From an uncultured Pelagibacteraceae bacterium (GTDB taxonomy: Bacteria; Pseudomonadota; Alphaproteobacteria; Pelagibacterales; Pelagibacteraceae), in assembly GCA_902515625.1 (NCBI GenBank), contig CABXVD010000002.1:1-61466 (forward strand): a stretch of DNA of 61,466 bases, given 5' to 3'. The notes under the pieces were generated by a model. The model was not told the origin of the DNA. It did no database searches and worked only from the letters and a program-made list of their open reading frames with translations. The position numbers were made by a program, and so were the translations under genes. Shown piece after piece: positions 44,894-53,629 of the stretch; positions within the stretch are counted from its first letter, which is position 1, and every line of letters begins with the position of its first letter.

Positions 44894-46572
44894 TGAATAA
44901 AATTAAGATTTTAAGAAATAAATTGAAACTACACAACATAGATGGATATGTTGTTCCAAAAAATGATGATTATTTCACCGAATATTCTAAAGTTAATCGA
45001 CTTAAAATAATATCAAATTTTAGTGGATCTGCAGGGCTTGCAATAATTTTAAAAAATAAAAATTACTTGTTTACCGACGGTAGATATACAATTCAAAGTC
45101 AGATTGAATGTGGTAAAAATTTTGAAATAATTAGTATTGAAAAATTAATTAATTGTAATTTATTTAAAAATCTTACTCTTGGTATTGATCCAAAGCTTTT
45201 TACCTATAAACAAATTAGAAAATTTTTCTTAAAATTTAATTATATAAAATATATAAATGAAAATTTAATAGATCAAATAGAAAAATTTAAAGTCGATGAT
45301 ACACATCCCTTTTTTCATTTAAATAAAAATATTGTTGGGGAAAGTCAAAATTCAAAATTAAATAAAATTTCGAGATATTTAAAAAAAAATAAGTCTGATT
45401 ATTTATTTATCAGTGCACCAGAAAATGTGGCATGGACTTTAAATATAAGGGGCAAAGATGGGCCAAATACACCTATGCCAAACTCAAGATTGATAGTTAG
45501 CAAAACAAAAAGAATTTATTTAATTGCTAATAAAATAAAATGTAAAAAACTAATTAATCAAAAAATTATAAATTCTAATCAAATTATAGATTTAAATGAA
45601 ATTTCAAAATTAAAAGGTAGTAGTTTTATTGTTGATGAAAACACTTGTTCTATTTATTTTGAAAATTTAATTAAATCAAAATATAAAATTAAAAAAAAAC
45701 AAGATCCAATTTATTATTTTAAATCAATTAAAAATAAGACTGAAATCAGTCATATGATAAAATCGCATATATCTGATGGTGCAGCATTAACCAAATTTTT
45801 ATATTGGATGAAGAATACTAATAAAAAACATATCACAGAAGTCCAGGCACAAAACAAATTGGAGAAATTTAGAAAACAAAACAAAAATTATCTTTATCCA
45901 AGTTTTAATACAATTGCTGGAACTGGAAAAAATGGAGCAATAGTTCATTATAGAGCGAAACCAGATAATTGTAGGATTATAAGAAAAAAAGATATATTTT
46001 TGTGTGACTCTGGAGGACAATACAAATATGGAACAACAGACGTTACTAGAACTCTTTGTTTCTCTAAGCAAAGCCAAAATATTAAAAATATTTACACCAA
46101 AGTTTTAAAAGGTCATATAGCGGTAGCAACCACTAATCTAAAAAAAGACAATTTTGGAAAAAAAATTGATATTAGGGCTAGAAAATTCCTTAAAAAAAGT
46201 AATTTAGATTATGCTCATGGAACTGGCCATGGTGTTGGTTTTTTTCTAAATGTTCATGAGGGACCACAATCAATATCCAAGATAAATAAAGTAAAAATTA
46301 AAGAAGGAATGATTTTAAGTAATGAACCTGGTTTTTACAAAAAAGATAAATTTGGAATTCGTATAGAAAATTTAGTCTACGTAAAAAGGCAAAATAAGAG
46401 ATTATTTTTTGAAAATTTAACCACAGCTCCTATTGAAAAAGATTTAATCAATTTTAATCTACTAACAAATTTTGAAAAGAATTATTTGTTTAAATATCAT
46501 TTAAACGTTTATTCTAAAATTTCAAAATATTTAAATTCAAATGAAAAAAAATGGTTAGCTAGTTTTATTTAA
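44893..46572 (+). CDS. Xaa-Pro aminopeptidase family M24B
   Basis: This is a 559-residue, three-domain aminopeptidase P-like protein. The C-terminal pita-bread domain carries the five metal ligands: Asp and Asp in FLCDSGGQYKYGTTDVTRTL, His in HGTGHGVGFFLN, Glu in SNEPGFY and Glu in GIRIENLVYV. Two creatinase-like N-terminal domains precede it, starting LRNKLKLHNIDGYVVPKND. The longer frame from 44863 overlaps uvrD by 31 bases; the ATG at 44893 overlaps its stop in TGATG and gives a natural N-terminus, so it is chosen. It should remove residues before Pro from peptides. The end overlaps ligA by 18 bases. Confidence 0.88.
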   Translation: MNKIKILRNKLKLHNIDGYVVPKNDDYFTEYSKVNRLKIISNFSGSAGLAIILKNKNYLFTDGRYTIQSQIECGKNFEIISIEKLINCNLFKNLTLGIDPKLFTYKQIRKFFLKFNYIKYINENLIDQIEKFKVDDTHPFFHLNKNIVGESQNSKLNKISRYLKKNKSDYLFISAPENVAWTLNIRGKDGPNTPMPNSRLIVSKTKRIYLIANKIKCKKLINQKIINSNQIIDLNEISKLKGSSFIVDENTCSIYFENLIKSKYKIKKKQDPIYYFKSIKNKTEISHMIKSHISDGAALTKFLYWMKNTNKKHITEVQAQNKLEKFRKQNKNYLYPSFNTIAGTGKNGAIVHYRAKPDNCRIIRKKDIFLCDSGGQYKYGTTDVTRTLCFSKQSQNIKNIYTKVLKGHIAVATTNLKKDNFGKKIDIRARKFLKKSNLDYAHGTGHGVGFFLNVHEGPQSISKINKVKIKEGMILSNEPGFYKKDKFGIRIENLVYVKRQNKRLFFENLTTAPIEKDLINFNLLTNFEKNYLFKYHLNVYSKISKYLNSNEKKWLASFI

Positions 46573-48582
46573 CATTCTTAAAAATTCATCTTGATCTATA
46601 ATTTTAATCTTTAATGCTTTAGCGTTCTCTATTTTTTTTTTAGTTGGTTTTTCGCCAGTAATTAAATAATTTAATTTTTTAGATACACTACTCACTGTTG
46701 TACCAGAATTTTCTTCGATTAGTGATTTCACCTCCGCTCTACTAATGTTGTTTAATTTCCCTGTAACCAAAAAGGATTTGTCTCTTAATAAACCTTCGGT
46801 ATTAACAACTTTAGCTTCTTGGATATTTAGAAACTTATCTAATTCATTTAAAATTTTTATATTAATCTTTTTTGAAAAAAAGTTTTTAATAGAAACTAAT
46901 TGAGTTTCTCCAATCCCATCAATATTCAATAAATCACTATAATTATTTTTTTTTGACAAAGTTTTGAAATTTTGAAAGGATCCAAAATATCTTGATAATA
47001 ATTTAGCATTTTCTAATCCTATATGTCTTATCCCTAAGGAATAAATAAATCTTTCTAGAGAAATTTGTTTTTTTTTATCGACTGAATATCTTAAATTATC
47101 TGTCGACAGCTTACCCCATCCATCCAATTTTTCAATTCTATCATAATCCAATTTAAAAATATCTTGTGGAAGTTTGATTAAGCTAAGTTCCCAGAATTTT
47201 TCTACAATTTTTTTTCCAAATCCATCGATATTAAAAGCTTCTTTTGAAACGAAATGTTTAAGTTTTTCTTTTGCAATTCGTTTACATTCAAAGCCTTTAT
47301 CTGGGCACCGTCTTACAGCATCAAATTTTTTAGTAATTTTATTAAACTCTTTAATTGTTTCATAACCACATGGACACTTTTTTGGAAAGACAAATTTGAT
47401 TGATGTTTTTTTTCTCTTAGATATATCAACTGAAATGACATGAGGAATAACATCACCAGCTCTTTCTACTGTTACTGTATCTCCAATCCTGATATCTTTT
47501 CTTATAATTTCGTCTTCATTGTGCAAGGTTGCATTTGAAACCTGAACTCCGCCAATGTTGATTGGTTTAATTTTTGCAACTGGTGTTAAAGCACCGGTCC
47601 TTCCTATTTGAATTTCAATATCTTTAATTTCTGATACAGCTTTATTTGATGTAAATTTATGAGCAATTGCCCATCGAGGAGCATTAGCTACATAACCCAA
47701 TCTTTTTTGAAGATTAAATTCATTAACCTTATATACAATTCCATCTATATCAAAATCTAAGTTGGCTCTTGTTTTCTCAATATCATCATAATTTTGAATT
47801 AATTTTTTCACACCAATGATTAATTTATTTAAAGGATTAGTTTTAAAACCCCACTCACTTAGCTTTTCTAAATAATCAAATTGATTAGATACTTTTAGAC
47901 CTTTTTCAAAACCAAAAGTGTAAGCTATAAATTTTAATGGAATTTTTTTAGTATCTTCAGGGTTTTTTTGCCTAAGTGAGCCTGACGCTGCATTTCTAGG
48001 ATTTGCAAATTTATCTTTGAATTTATGAAAGTCACTATTTTGAATGAAAACTTCTCCTCTAATATCAATTTCTTTTGGAAAATTTTTAGACAAAATTTTT
48101 TTTGGTATATCTCTAATTGTGTATAAGTTTTTAGTTATATCTTCCCCTTCTCTTCCGTCGCCTCTAGATAAACCTTTTTCAAAAATACCATTTACATATG
48201 TTAATGAAGCGGAGATCCCATCAATTTTAGGTTCAGCACAGTATGAAATTTCAAAACCTACTTCTTTAGATAAGAAATTTGTTATTTTTTTCTCAAAATT
48301 TAACAAATCCTCCTCAGAAAATGCATTTCCTAAAGACAACATTGGAACTCTATGTGGAAATTTTTTAAAATTTTTTGAAGGTCTATGACCAATTAAAATG
48401 GAAGGTGAATCATTTGATTTTAAATATTTATGTTGTTTTTCTAAATTTAAAATATCACGTTTCAATCTATCATAATCACTATCAGAAACTAATGGATCAC
48501 TTTTATTAAAATAATAAAGGTTATATTTTTTTAATTTTTCAATATAGCTTTTATATTTTTTTTCTATTTCTTTTTTTTTCAT
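46555..48582 (-). CDS. ligA: NAD-dependent DNA ligase
   Basis: LigA seals nicks in DNA using NAD. The 675-residue protein has an NMN-binding Ia domain (YYFNKSDPLVSDSDYDRL, about 23-40), the adenylation Lys in CAEPKIDGISASL (about 110-122), RGEVFI and DIDGIVYKVN, the OB fold, four HhH motifs and a C-terminal BRCT domain (SFLVTGKLNNISRAEV). The zinc finger reads KCPCGYE and RRCPDKGFECKR. The first pair is Cys-x-Cys rather than the usual Cys-x2-Cys. It starts 1 base after bamD; recN, often between them in alphaproteobacteria, is absent. Confidence 0.96.
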   Translation of the reverse strand: MKKKEIEKKYKSYIEKLKKYNLYYFNKSDPLVSDSDYDRLKRDILNLEKQHKYLKSNDSPSILIGHRPSKNFKKFPHRVPMLSLGNAFSEEDLLNFEKKITNFLSKEVGFEISYCAEPKIDGISASLTYVNGIFEKGLSRGDGREGEDITKNLYTIRDIPKKILSKNFPKEIDIRGEVFIQNSDFHKFKDKFANPRNAASGSLRQKNPEDTKKIPLKFIAYTFGFEKGLKVSNQFDYLEKLSEWGFKTNPLNKLIIGVKKLIQNYDDIEKTRANLDFDIDGIVYKVNEFNLQKRLGYVANAPRWAIAHKFTSNKAVSEIKDIEIQIGRTGALTPVAKIKPINIGGVQVSNATLHNEDEIIRKDIRIGDTVTVERAGDVIPHVISVDISKRKKTSIKFVFPKKCPCGYETIKEFNKITKKFDAVRRCPDKGFECKRIAKEKLKHFVSKEAFNIDGFGKKIVEKFWELSLIKLPQDIFKLDYDRIEKLDGWGKLSTDNLRYSVDKKKQISLERFIYSLGIRHIGLENAKLLSRYFGSFQNFKTLSKKNNYSDLLNIDGIGETQLVSIKNFFSKKINIKILNELDKFLNIQEAKVVNTEGLLRDKSFLVTGKLNNISRAEVKSLIEENSGTTVSSVSKKLNYLITGEKPTKKKIENAKALKIKIIDQDEFLRMLNKTS

Positions 48583-48583
48583 C

Positions 48584-49429
48584 TCATTTTAGGAGAGATT
48601 TAATTCTTGTAATTAAACTATCTGTTTTTTTTTCTTTTTTTTTATTTTTTTTTTTATTTAGTTCATAGTTTTTGTCAAACAAGACATATGTATTTTCATA
48701 CCACTGGGAAGATTGAAAATTATATCCTAATAGTTGAGCATATTTTTCAGCTTCATCTTTTAAGCCAATAGTATAGTATATTTCTACTAACCTATGAAGA
48801 GCCTCTTCTGTATAAATTGTTGAACTGTACTGATCAATTACAGCTCTGAACCTATTTATTGCAGATATCCATTTCTTTTTTTCAAAATAATATCGCCCTA
48901 TATACATTTCTTTAGATGCGATAGTATCGTTTATCAAATCTAACTTAAAACTAGCATCAATAGCATAATCTGTATTAGCATAATTCTTCACAATAAATAA
49001 AAAATTTTTTTTTGCTTTAAGCAATGATTGCAAATCTTTTTTTTCATCTATAATTTGCTCATAATGTGAAGTTGCTAATAAAAAGTAAGCATAGTCTAAA
49101 TTTTCGTGTTTTGGATAAACTTTTATAAATCTCTCCAACTCAGCTACTGCATCTCCATAATAATCTTGTATATAGTAAGAATAAGCAGCCATTAGTGCTG
49201 CTCTTGGAGCCCATAATGATTGAGGATATAGAATTTCTGCTTCATTAAATTTCTTTGCTGCAAACAAAACATCTCCTCCCTCCAAAGAAGATAGTCCTTC
49301 TTTATAGGCTTCTATCATTTGTAGATTTAAATTTTTTTCCTCTAATTTTGACTTTTTAATAATTTCTTTTGAACAAGATATATTTAAGATAATCACAAAA
49401 CCTAAAAAAATAAATTTTAAAAAATTCAT
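48584..49429 (-). CDS. bamD: outer membrane assembly lipoprotein BamD
   Basis: BamD is the essential lipoprotein of the BAM complex that folds outer membrane proteins with BamA. The 281-residue protein has a lipobox LNISC (Cys about residue 19), then TPR-like repeats including YKEGLSSLEGGDVLFAAKKFNEAEILYP-type spacing, WAPRAALMAAYSYY and AVAELERFIKVYPKHENLDYAYFL. The C-terminus is strongly Lys-rich (KKKNKKKEKK). Its place after lpxC in the cell wall cluster is standard. Confidence 0.92.
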   Translation of the reverse strand: MNFLKFIFLGFVIILNISCSKEIIKKSKLEEKNLNLQMIEAYKEGLSSLEGGDVLFAAKKFNEAEILYPQSLWAPRAALMAAYSYYIQDYYGDAVAELERFIKVYPKHENLDYAYFLLATSHYEQIIDEKKDLQSLLKAKKNFLFIVKNYANTDYAIDASFKLDLINDTIASKEMYIGRYYFEKKKWISAINRFRAVIDQYSSTIYTEEALHRLVEIYYTIGLKDEAEKYAQLLGYNFQSSQWYENTYVLFDKNYELNKKKNKKKEKKTDSLITRIKSLLK

Positions 49430-49476
49430 TATTAATTTATACTGATTTAAATTGAGATTTAAAAGATATCTTTAAT

Positions 49477-50397
49477 TTAAGCTATTGATTTTAAAAAAGA
49501 TTTATTAAGTAGAGTGTGAGGTAAGTTTTTTTCTTTTATTTCTAAAATTGAAAAATTGTTATTATTTTCAAATATTTTTCTAAGTAATTTATTTGTTAAG
49601 TAATGCCCACCTTGAGAACACTTAATACTACCAACTATTCTATACCCTGTGGTATAAAGGTCTCCTATACAATCTAGAATTTTATGATTTACGAATTCTT
49701 TCTGATTTCTTAACCCTTCTGGGTTTAATATTTCTTTACCTTTTACAACAATTGCATTTTCTAAACTTCCACCTTTTGCTAGGCCATTTTTTTTTATCAT
49801 CTCAATATCTTCAAATAAGCAATAAGTTCTTGAATTGTAAATGTCTCTTAAATCATCTTCATAAACTTTAATACTGTTTCTTTGATTTCCTATAACTTCA
49901 TTTTTATATTTTAGTTCAAAATCAATATCTAAGCTAAGCGTTGAAGGTTTGATAGATATATACCTTTCACCTTCAGAATAAGATATTTCTTTATCTATTT
50001 TAATAACTTTAATTGGAGAGTTACTTATTTCTAGTCCTGAGGCAATTAACTTTTCAATAAAAAGTTTTGCTGAGCCATCTAATATTGGAACTTCTTCATT
50101 ATCAATTTCAATTAATGCATTATCTATCCCAAAACCAAATAAAGCACCCATCAAATGTTCTATAGTTGCAACTTTTGCACCAAACTCATTTTCAATAGTT
50201 GTGTTAAGCGATGTATTTGTAACGTTATTAAAATTTGGATAAATTAAATTATTAAGCTTTAAATCAACTCTTTTAAAAACAATCCCAAAGTCAGGTTCTG
50301 CAGGCTTAATACAAACATTAACATTATGTCCACTATGTAAGGCTATACCACTAAAAGAAATATTATTTTTTATTGTTTTTTGAGTTAGATAAGACAC
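49477..50397 (-). CDS. lpxC: UDP-3-O-acyl-N-acetylglucosamine deacetylase
   Basis: LpxC carries out the committed step of lipid A synthesis. The 306-residue zinc amidase has QKTIKNNISFSGIALHSG (about 6-23), the metal His in ATIEHLMGALFGFGIDNA (about 77-94) and VNHKILDCIGDLYTTG (about 236-251, the HxxxD zinc motif), followed by the catalytic His in GGHYLTNKLLRK. This shows the cell makes lipopolysaccharide. In other alphaproteobacteria ftsZ directly precedes lpxC; here the 64-base gap upstream has no gene. Confidence 0.96.
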   Translation of the reverse strand: MSYLTQKTIKNNISFSGIALHSGHNVNVCIKPAEPDFGIVFKRVDLKLNNLIYPNFNNVTNTSLNTTIENEFGAKVATIEHLMGALFGFGIDNALIEIDNEEVPILDGSAKLFIEKLIASGLEISNSPIKVIKIDKEISYSEGERYISIKPSTLSLDIDFELKYKNEVIGNQRNSIKVYEDDLRDIYNSRTYCLFEDIEMIKKNGLAKGGSLENAIVVKGKEILNPEGLRNQKEFVNHKILDCIGDLYTTGYRIVGSIKCSQGGHYLTNKLLRKIFENNNNFSILEIKEKNLPHTLLNKSFLKSIA

Positions 50398-50461
50398 AAC
50401 TGATTATTAATTTGTATCTACTAAAATTTAAAAACAACTAATGTTACCAGATAAGACGATT

Positions 50462-51166
50462 TTAACTAAATAATTGAAAAAATTTTTCAAAAAAACCCGT
50501 CTTTTTTATGCTTTTTTGAACTAAAGCAATTTCATTTTGATTGTGACCACTTTTCATTTTGAAAGCAATTATAGATAAATCTAAAGACTCTCCTTCAAAG
50601 AGATTTTTAATATATTTCTTTTCGAATAAACGATCTATTTTTATTTGATATTTTTCCAGTACATTGCTGATTTCTTTAATTAAAATATTAGGTGCTGAAA
50701 TAAAATTGACCTCAACACAAATGTGGTTACCAGCAACCTCTTCATCAAATGATGTGTAATTTATTCCATCTATTAAATATCTATTTACTACAAAGTGTAT
50801 AATTTTATTATTTTGATAATTTTCTTTAAATAAATCTTTTAGCTCAGCCAAAGAACTTTCTAAATAATGTTTGTTGATTTTTCCACCATAATTTTTTCTC
50901 TTTATTCCAATAGTACAGTTCAATATTTGATTATTTTCAATTACTAAAACAATAGTTTTTAAAAAACTTCCAATTAATTTTTCTATTTTAAAAATATGTT
51001 TATCAAGAAAGCTACTCAATAAATTATAATCAATTAGGCCTATATTTTTTTCCGTATGAATTTCTTCCTTATAAATATTTTTTAAATTTTTTTTATTTAA
51101 CAGGTAAATCTCATATTTGTCTTTTGAAATCATTAGATACACTTCAAAAGATAATTCTTCAGTCAT
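50462..51166 (-). CDS. reduced FtsA-like division protein
   Basis: The 234-residue protein occupies the ftsA slot after ftsQ. The part HFVVNRYLIDGINYTSFDEEVAG-like (about 126-148) then VEVNFISAPNILIKEISNVLEKYQIKIDRLF (about 153-183) matches the FtsA 1C (SHS2) region, which in E. coli reads HVIPQEYAIDYQ, GLSGVRM, VHLITC and CGLKVDQLIF. The C-terminal GFFEKFFQLF resembles the amphipathic membrane-targeting helix of FtsA. The actin-like parts are missing: no DIGTSK phosphate loop at the start and no GGGT loop or domain 2. Full FtsA has about 420 residues. It overlaps ftsQ by 8 bases. Homology is inferred from position and these motifs. Confidence 0.5.
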   Translation of the reverse strand: MTEELSFEVYLMISKDKYEIYLLNKKNLKNIYKEEIHTEKNIGLIDYNLLSSFLDKHIFKIEKLIGSFLKTIVLVIENNQILNCTIGIKRKNYGGKINKHYLESSLAELKDLFKENYQNNKIIHFVVNRYLIDGINYTSFDEEVAGNHICVEVNFISAPNILIKEISNVLEKYQIKIDRLFEKKYIKNLFEGESLDLSIIAFKMKSGHNQNEIALVQKSIKKTGFFEKFFQLFS

Positions 51167-51830
51167 TTAAAATAATTTGATTTTTAATTCTTGCATCAAC
51201 TACTTTAATATCATTAAAATTATTATCATTTAAAAATTCAAAGGCTTGATCCAATGAAAGTTTAGCGTAGTCTTTTGATAATTTTAAAATTATATTATTC
51301 TTAAGCTCCACATCCCATCTCTTAGATGGAAAAAAATATAGATTCTTAATCTCACTTATTGAAAACTTTGAATTTTCAATTGTATTTGTAAATTCAATAA
51401 ACTCATCAATTTTTGGTTTACCAAATATAAATGGTAATTCTTTATCAGAAAATTTAATATCAGATAACTTTCCATTTGATCCTATAAGAAATATTTTTCC
51501 ATTATTATTAATTTTTGCTAAAAAGTCAGTTCTTTCAATTTTGATATCTAGAGCATAGGGATATTTTTTAAATACTTCATAACTTTCAACTAAACTATTG
51601 GCAGCTATTATTTTAGAAATTTCACTTCTGTTGAGAAAAAAAATATTTTTTAGATTCAGATCTTTAATACTTTCTAGAAGATTTATATTTTGGTTTTGGT
51701 TCAGTCCTGAAATTTGAATATTTTTAATTTTTTCAAATTGGGCTTTTGTTAACACGGTGTTATTAATTGAACCAACTATAAGAAATAGAAAAAAATAAAT
51801 TAAAATTTTTTTACCTTTTTTTTGATGCAT
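51159..51830 (-). CDS. ftsQ: cell division protein FtsQ
   Basis: FtsQ is the bitopic membrane protein that recruits FtsB/FtsL to the septum. The 223-residue protein has one transmembrane helix (about residues 9-24), then a POTRA-like domain (IKNIQISGLNQNQ, about 35-47) and a beta domain with LDIKIERTDFLAKI (about 92-105) and WDVELKNNIILKLSKD. It is shorter than typical FtsQ and lacks a long cytoplasmic tail. It overlaps ddl by 20 bases and the FtsA-like gene by 8. Confidence 0.85.
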   Translation of the reverse strand: MHQKKGKKILIYFFLFLIVGSINNTVLTKAQFEKIKNIQISGLNQNQNINLLESIKDLNLKNIFFLNRSEISKIIAANSLVESYEVFKKYPYALDIKIERTDFLAKINNNGKIFLIGSNGKLSDIKFSDKELPFIFGKPKIDEFIEFTNTIENSKFSISEIKNLYFFPSKRWDVELKNNIILKLSKDYAKLSLDQAFEFLNDNNFNDIKVVDARIKNQIILND

Positions 51831-52722
51831 CTTTTAATATCCACTCTATTAATTTAATAAAGCTCATTCCATGATGAGCAGCTATTTCGGGAACCAGTGA
51901 AAGTTTTGTCATTCCGGGCTGAGTATTAATCTCTAACAAATAAAACTTACCTTTAAAATATTTGAAGTCTGATCTAGTAACTCCCTTACATTTAATTATT
52001 TTATGTGCTTTATGGGCCAACTCTAATACTTCATTTAATTTTTTTTTAGGTAAATCAATTTTAATAATATGTTGCGTTTTGGCGTTAGTATTATATTTAG
52101 CTTGGTAATCGTAAAATTTTCTCTTAGGTTTCAATTCTATCGCTCCTAATTTTCTTTTTCCTAAGATTGCAACTTGTATTTCTCGACCTCCTATGAACTG
52201 TTCAATCATTATCTTTTTGTAATTTTTAAGGGACTTTAAAATTTTGAATATATTTTTCCTATTACAAATAAATACATTTACACTTGAGCCTTCATTTAAT
52301 GGTTTAACTACAACTGGAAATTTAAATTTGTTATTGATTAATTTAGCTAGTTGTGAATTTTTCTTATCAAATGAATATATAAAGAATTTTGGGGTATTAA
52401 TTTTATGTTTTATAAATAATTTTTTAGATATTTCTTTATCCATTGCTATTGCAGATGGAATTACACCTGAATGAGTGTATGGTATTTTAAACCTCTCAAG
52501 TATGGTTTGAATATAACCGTCTTCTCCATACTGTCCATGTAATGCATTGAAAATTACATGAGGATTAAATTTTTTGATAGTCTTTTCTAAATTATTATTT
52601 GGCTCAGAAATTTTTACATTATAAAAATTTTTTTTTAGCTCTTTTGCGACCTGTAAACCTGTGTCAAGACTAATTAATCTCTCTTTAGAAATCCCCCCTG
52701 ATATTATTAAAATTTTTTTCAA
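51811..52722 (-). CDS. ddl: D-alanine--D-alanine ligase
   Basis: Ddl makes the D-Ala-D-Ala dipeptide added by MurF. The 303-residue ATP-grasp enzyme has SGGISKERLISLDTG (about 8-22), FNALHGQYGEDG (about 57-68), MDKEISKKLF, VVKPLNEGSSVNVF (about 135-148), CKGVTRSDFKY and LLEINTQPGMTKLS (about 267-280). The order within the cluster (murB, ddl, ftsQ) is the alphaproteobacterial one. Confidence 0.95.
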   Translation of the reverse strand: MKKILIISGGISKERLISLDTGLQVAKELKKNFYNVKISEPNNNLEKTIKKFNPHVIFNALHGQYGEDGYIQTILERFKIPYTHSGVIPSAIAMDKEISKKLFIKHKINTPKFFIYSFDKKNSQLAKLINNKFKFPVVVKPLNEGSSVNVFICNRKNIFKILKSLKNYKKIMIEQFIGGREIQVAILGKRKLGAIELKPKRKFYDYQAKYNTNAKTQHIIKIDLPKKKLNEVLELAHKAHKIIKCKGVTRSDFKYFKGKFYLLEINTQPGMTKLSLVPEIAAHHGMSFIKLIEWILKDASKKR

Positions 52723-52723
52723 A

Positions 52724-53629
52724 TTATTCTATTATCTTAATTTCTGTTTCAAGCTTAATCCCAGTTTTTTTAAAAACACAATCAGCTACAAATTTAATCA
52801 AATCTTTCATGTCATCAAATTTAGCATTACCTTTATTTACAAAGAAATTACAGTGCTTCTCTGAAATTGATGCATCTCCAAATGATTTTTCAAGAGGCAC
52901 TGACTCGCTTATCAATTGCCATACCTTTTTATCAGTTTGGTTAATTGGATTTTTAAACGTACTACCACTAGTTTTTATCCTCGTGGGTTGAGCTAGTTCC
53001 TTTTTTTTAATTAGTTTTTGAACTTCAGTCCTTATTTCAACTTTCTCTTTTTTATATCCTTTAAATGAAGCACTTAAAAATATTAGTTCATCAGATAATC
53101 CACTATCTCTATATTTAAAATCTATATCTTTAGCTGGAATAGTTAAAACTTTTCCCGATTTGTTTACTGCTTGAATAGAAATTAATATATCTTTAAATTC
53201 TCTATCAAAGCATCCTGAATTCATTTTGATACCACCACCAACCGTCCCTGGAATACATGATAAAAATTCAAAACCACCTAAACCATTTTCGATGGCAAAT
53301 TCTGACAGCGATTTATCACTTACGGCGCTACCTGCAATAATAATTTCATCAGATAATAAGGAAATATTATTAAAATTATTTAATAATTTTATTACAACAC
53401 CATCATAATCATTATCTGTGATTAATGTATTAGAACCTCCTCCTAAAATAAAAATTTTTTCTTTATTATTAATCTTTCTTAAAAACTTGATTAATTCTTT
53501 TAAATTTTTTGCTTTGTAATAAATCTTTGTTTTACCACCAATATTAAACCAGTTCTTTTTCTTCAAATCATAGTTTAATTTTAAATTTTCGTTAAATTCA
53601 GATGATAACTCTTTTAAATAATCACTCAT
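52724..53629 (-). CDS. murB: UDP-N-acetylenolpyruvoylglucosamine reductase (MurB type II-like)
   Basis: MurB reduces the enolpyruvyl group to give UDP-MurNAc, using FAD and NADPH. The protein of about 301 residues has KKNWFNIGGKTKIYYKAKNL, the FAD-binding ILGGGSNTLITDN (about 62-74), GFEFLSCIPGTVGGGIKMNSG (about 116-136) and the catalytic-site motif RIKTSGSTFKNP (about 219-230) with GDASISEKHCNFFVN. The ATG at 53629 overlaps the murC stop as TAATG; a longer in-frame start at 53659 lies inside murC. Confidence 0.95.
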   Translation of the reverse strand: MSDYLKELSSEFNENLKLNYDLKKKNWFNIGGKTKIYYKAKNLKELIKFLRKINNKEKIFILGGGSNTLITDNDYDGVVIKLLNNFNNISLLSDEIIIAGSAVSDKSLSEFAIENGLGGFEFLSCIPGTVGGGIKMNSGCFDREFKDILISIQAVNKSGKVLTIPAKDIDFKYRDSGLSDELIFLSASFKGYKKEKVEIRTEVQKLIKKKELAQPTRIKTSGSTFKNPINQTDKKVWQLISESVPLEKSFGDASISEKHCNFFVNKGNAKFDDMKDLIKFVADCVFKKTGIKLETEIKIIE

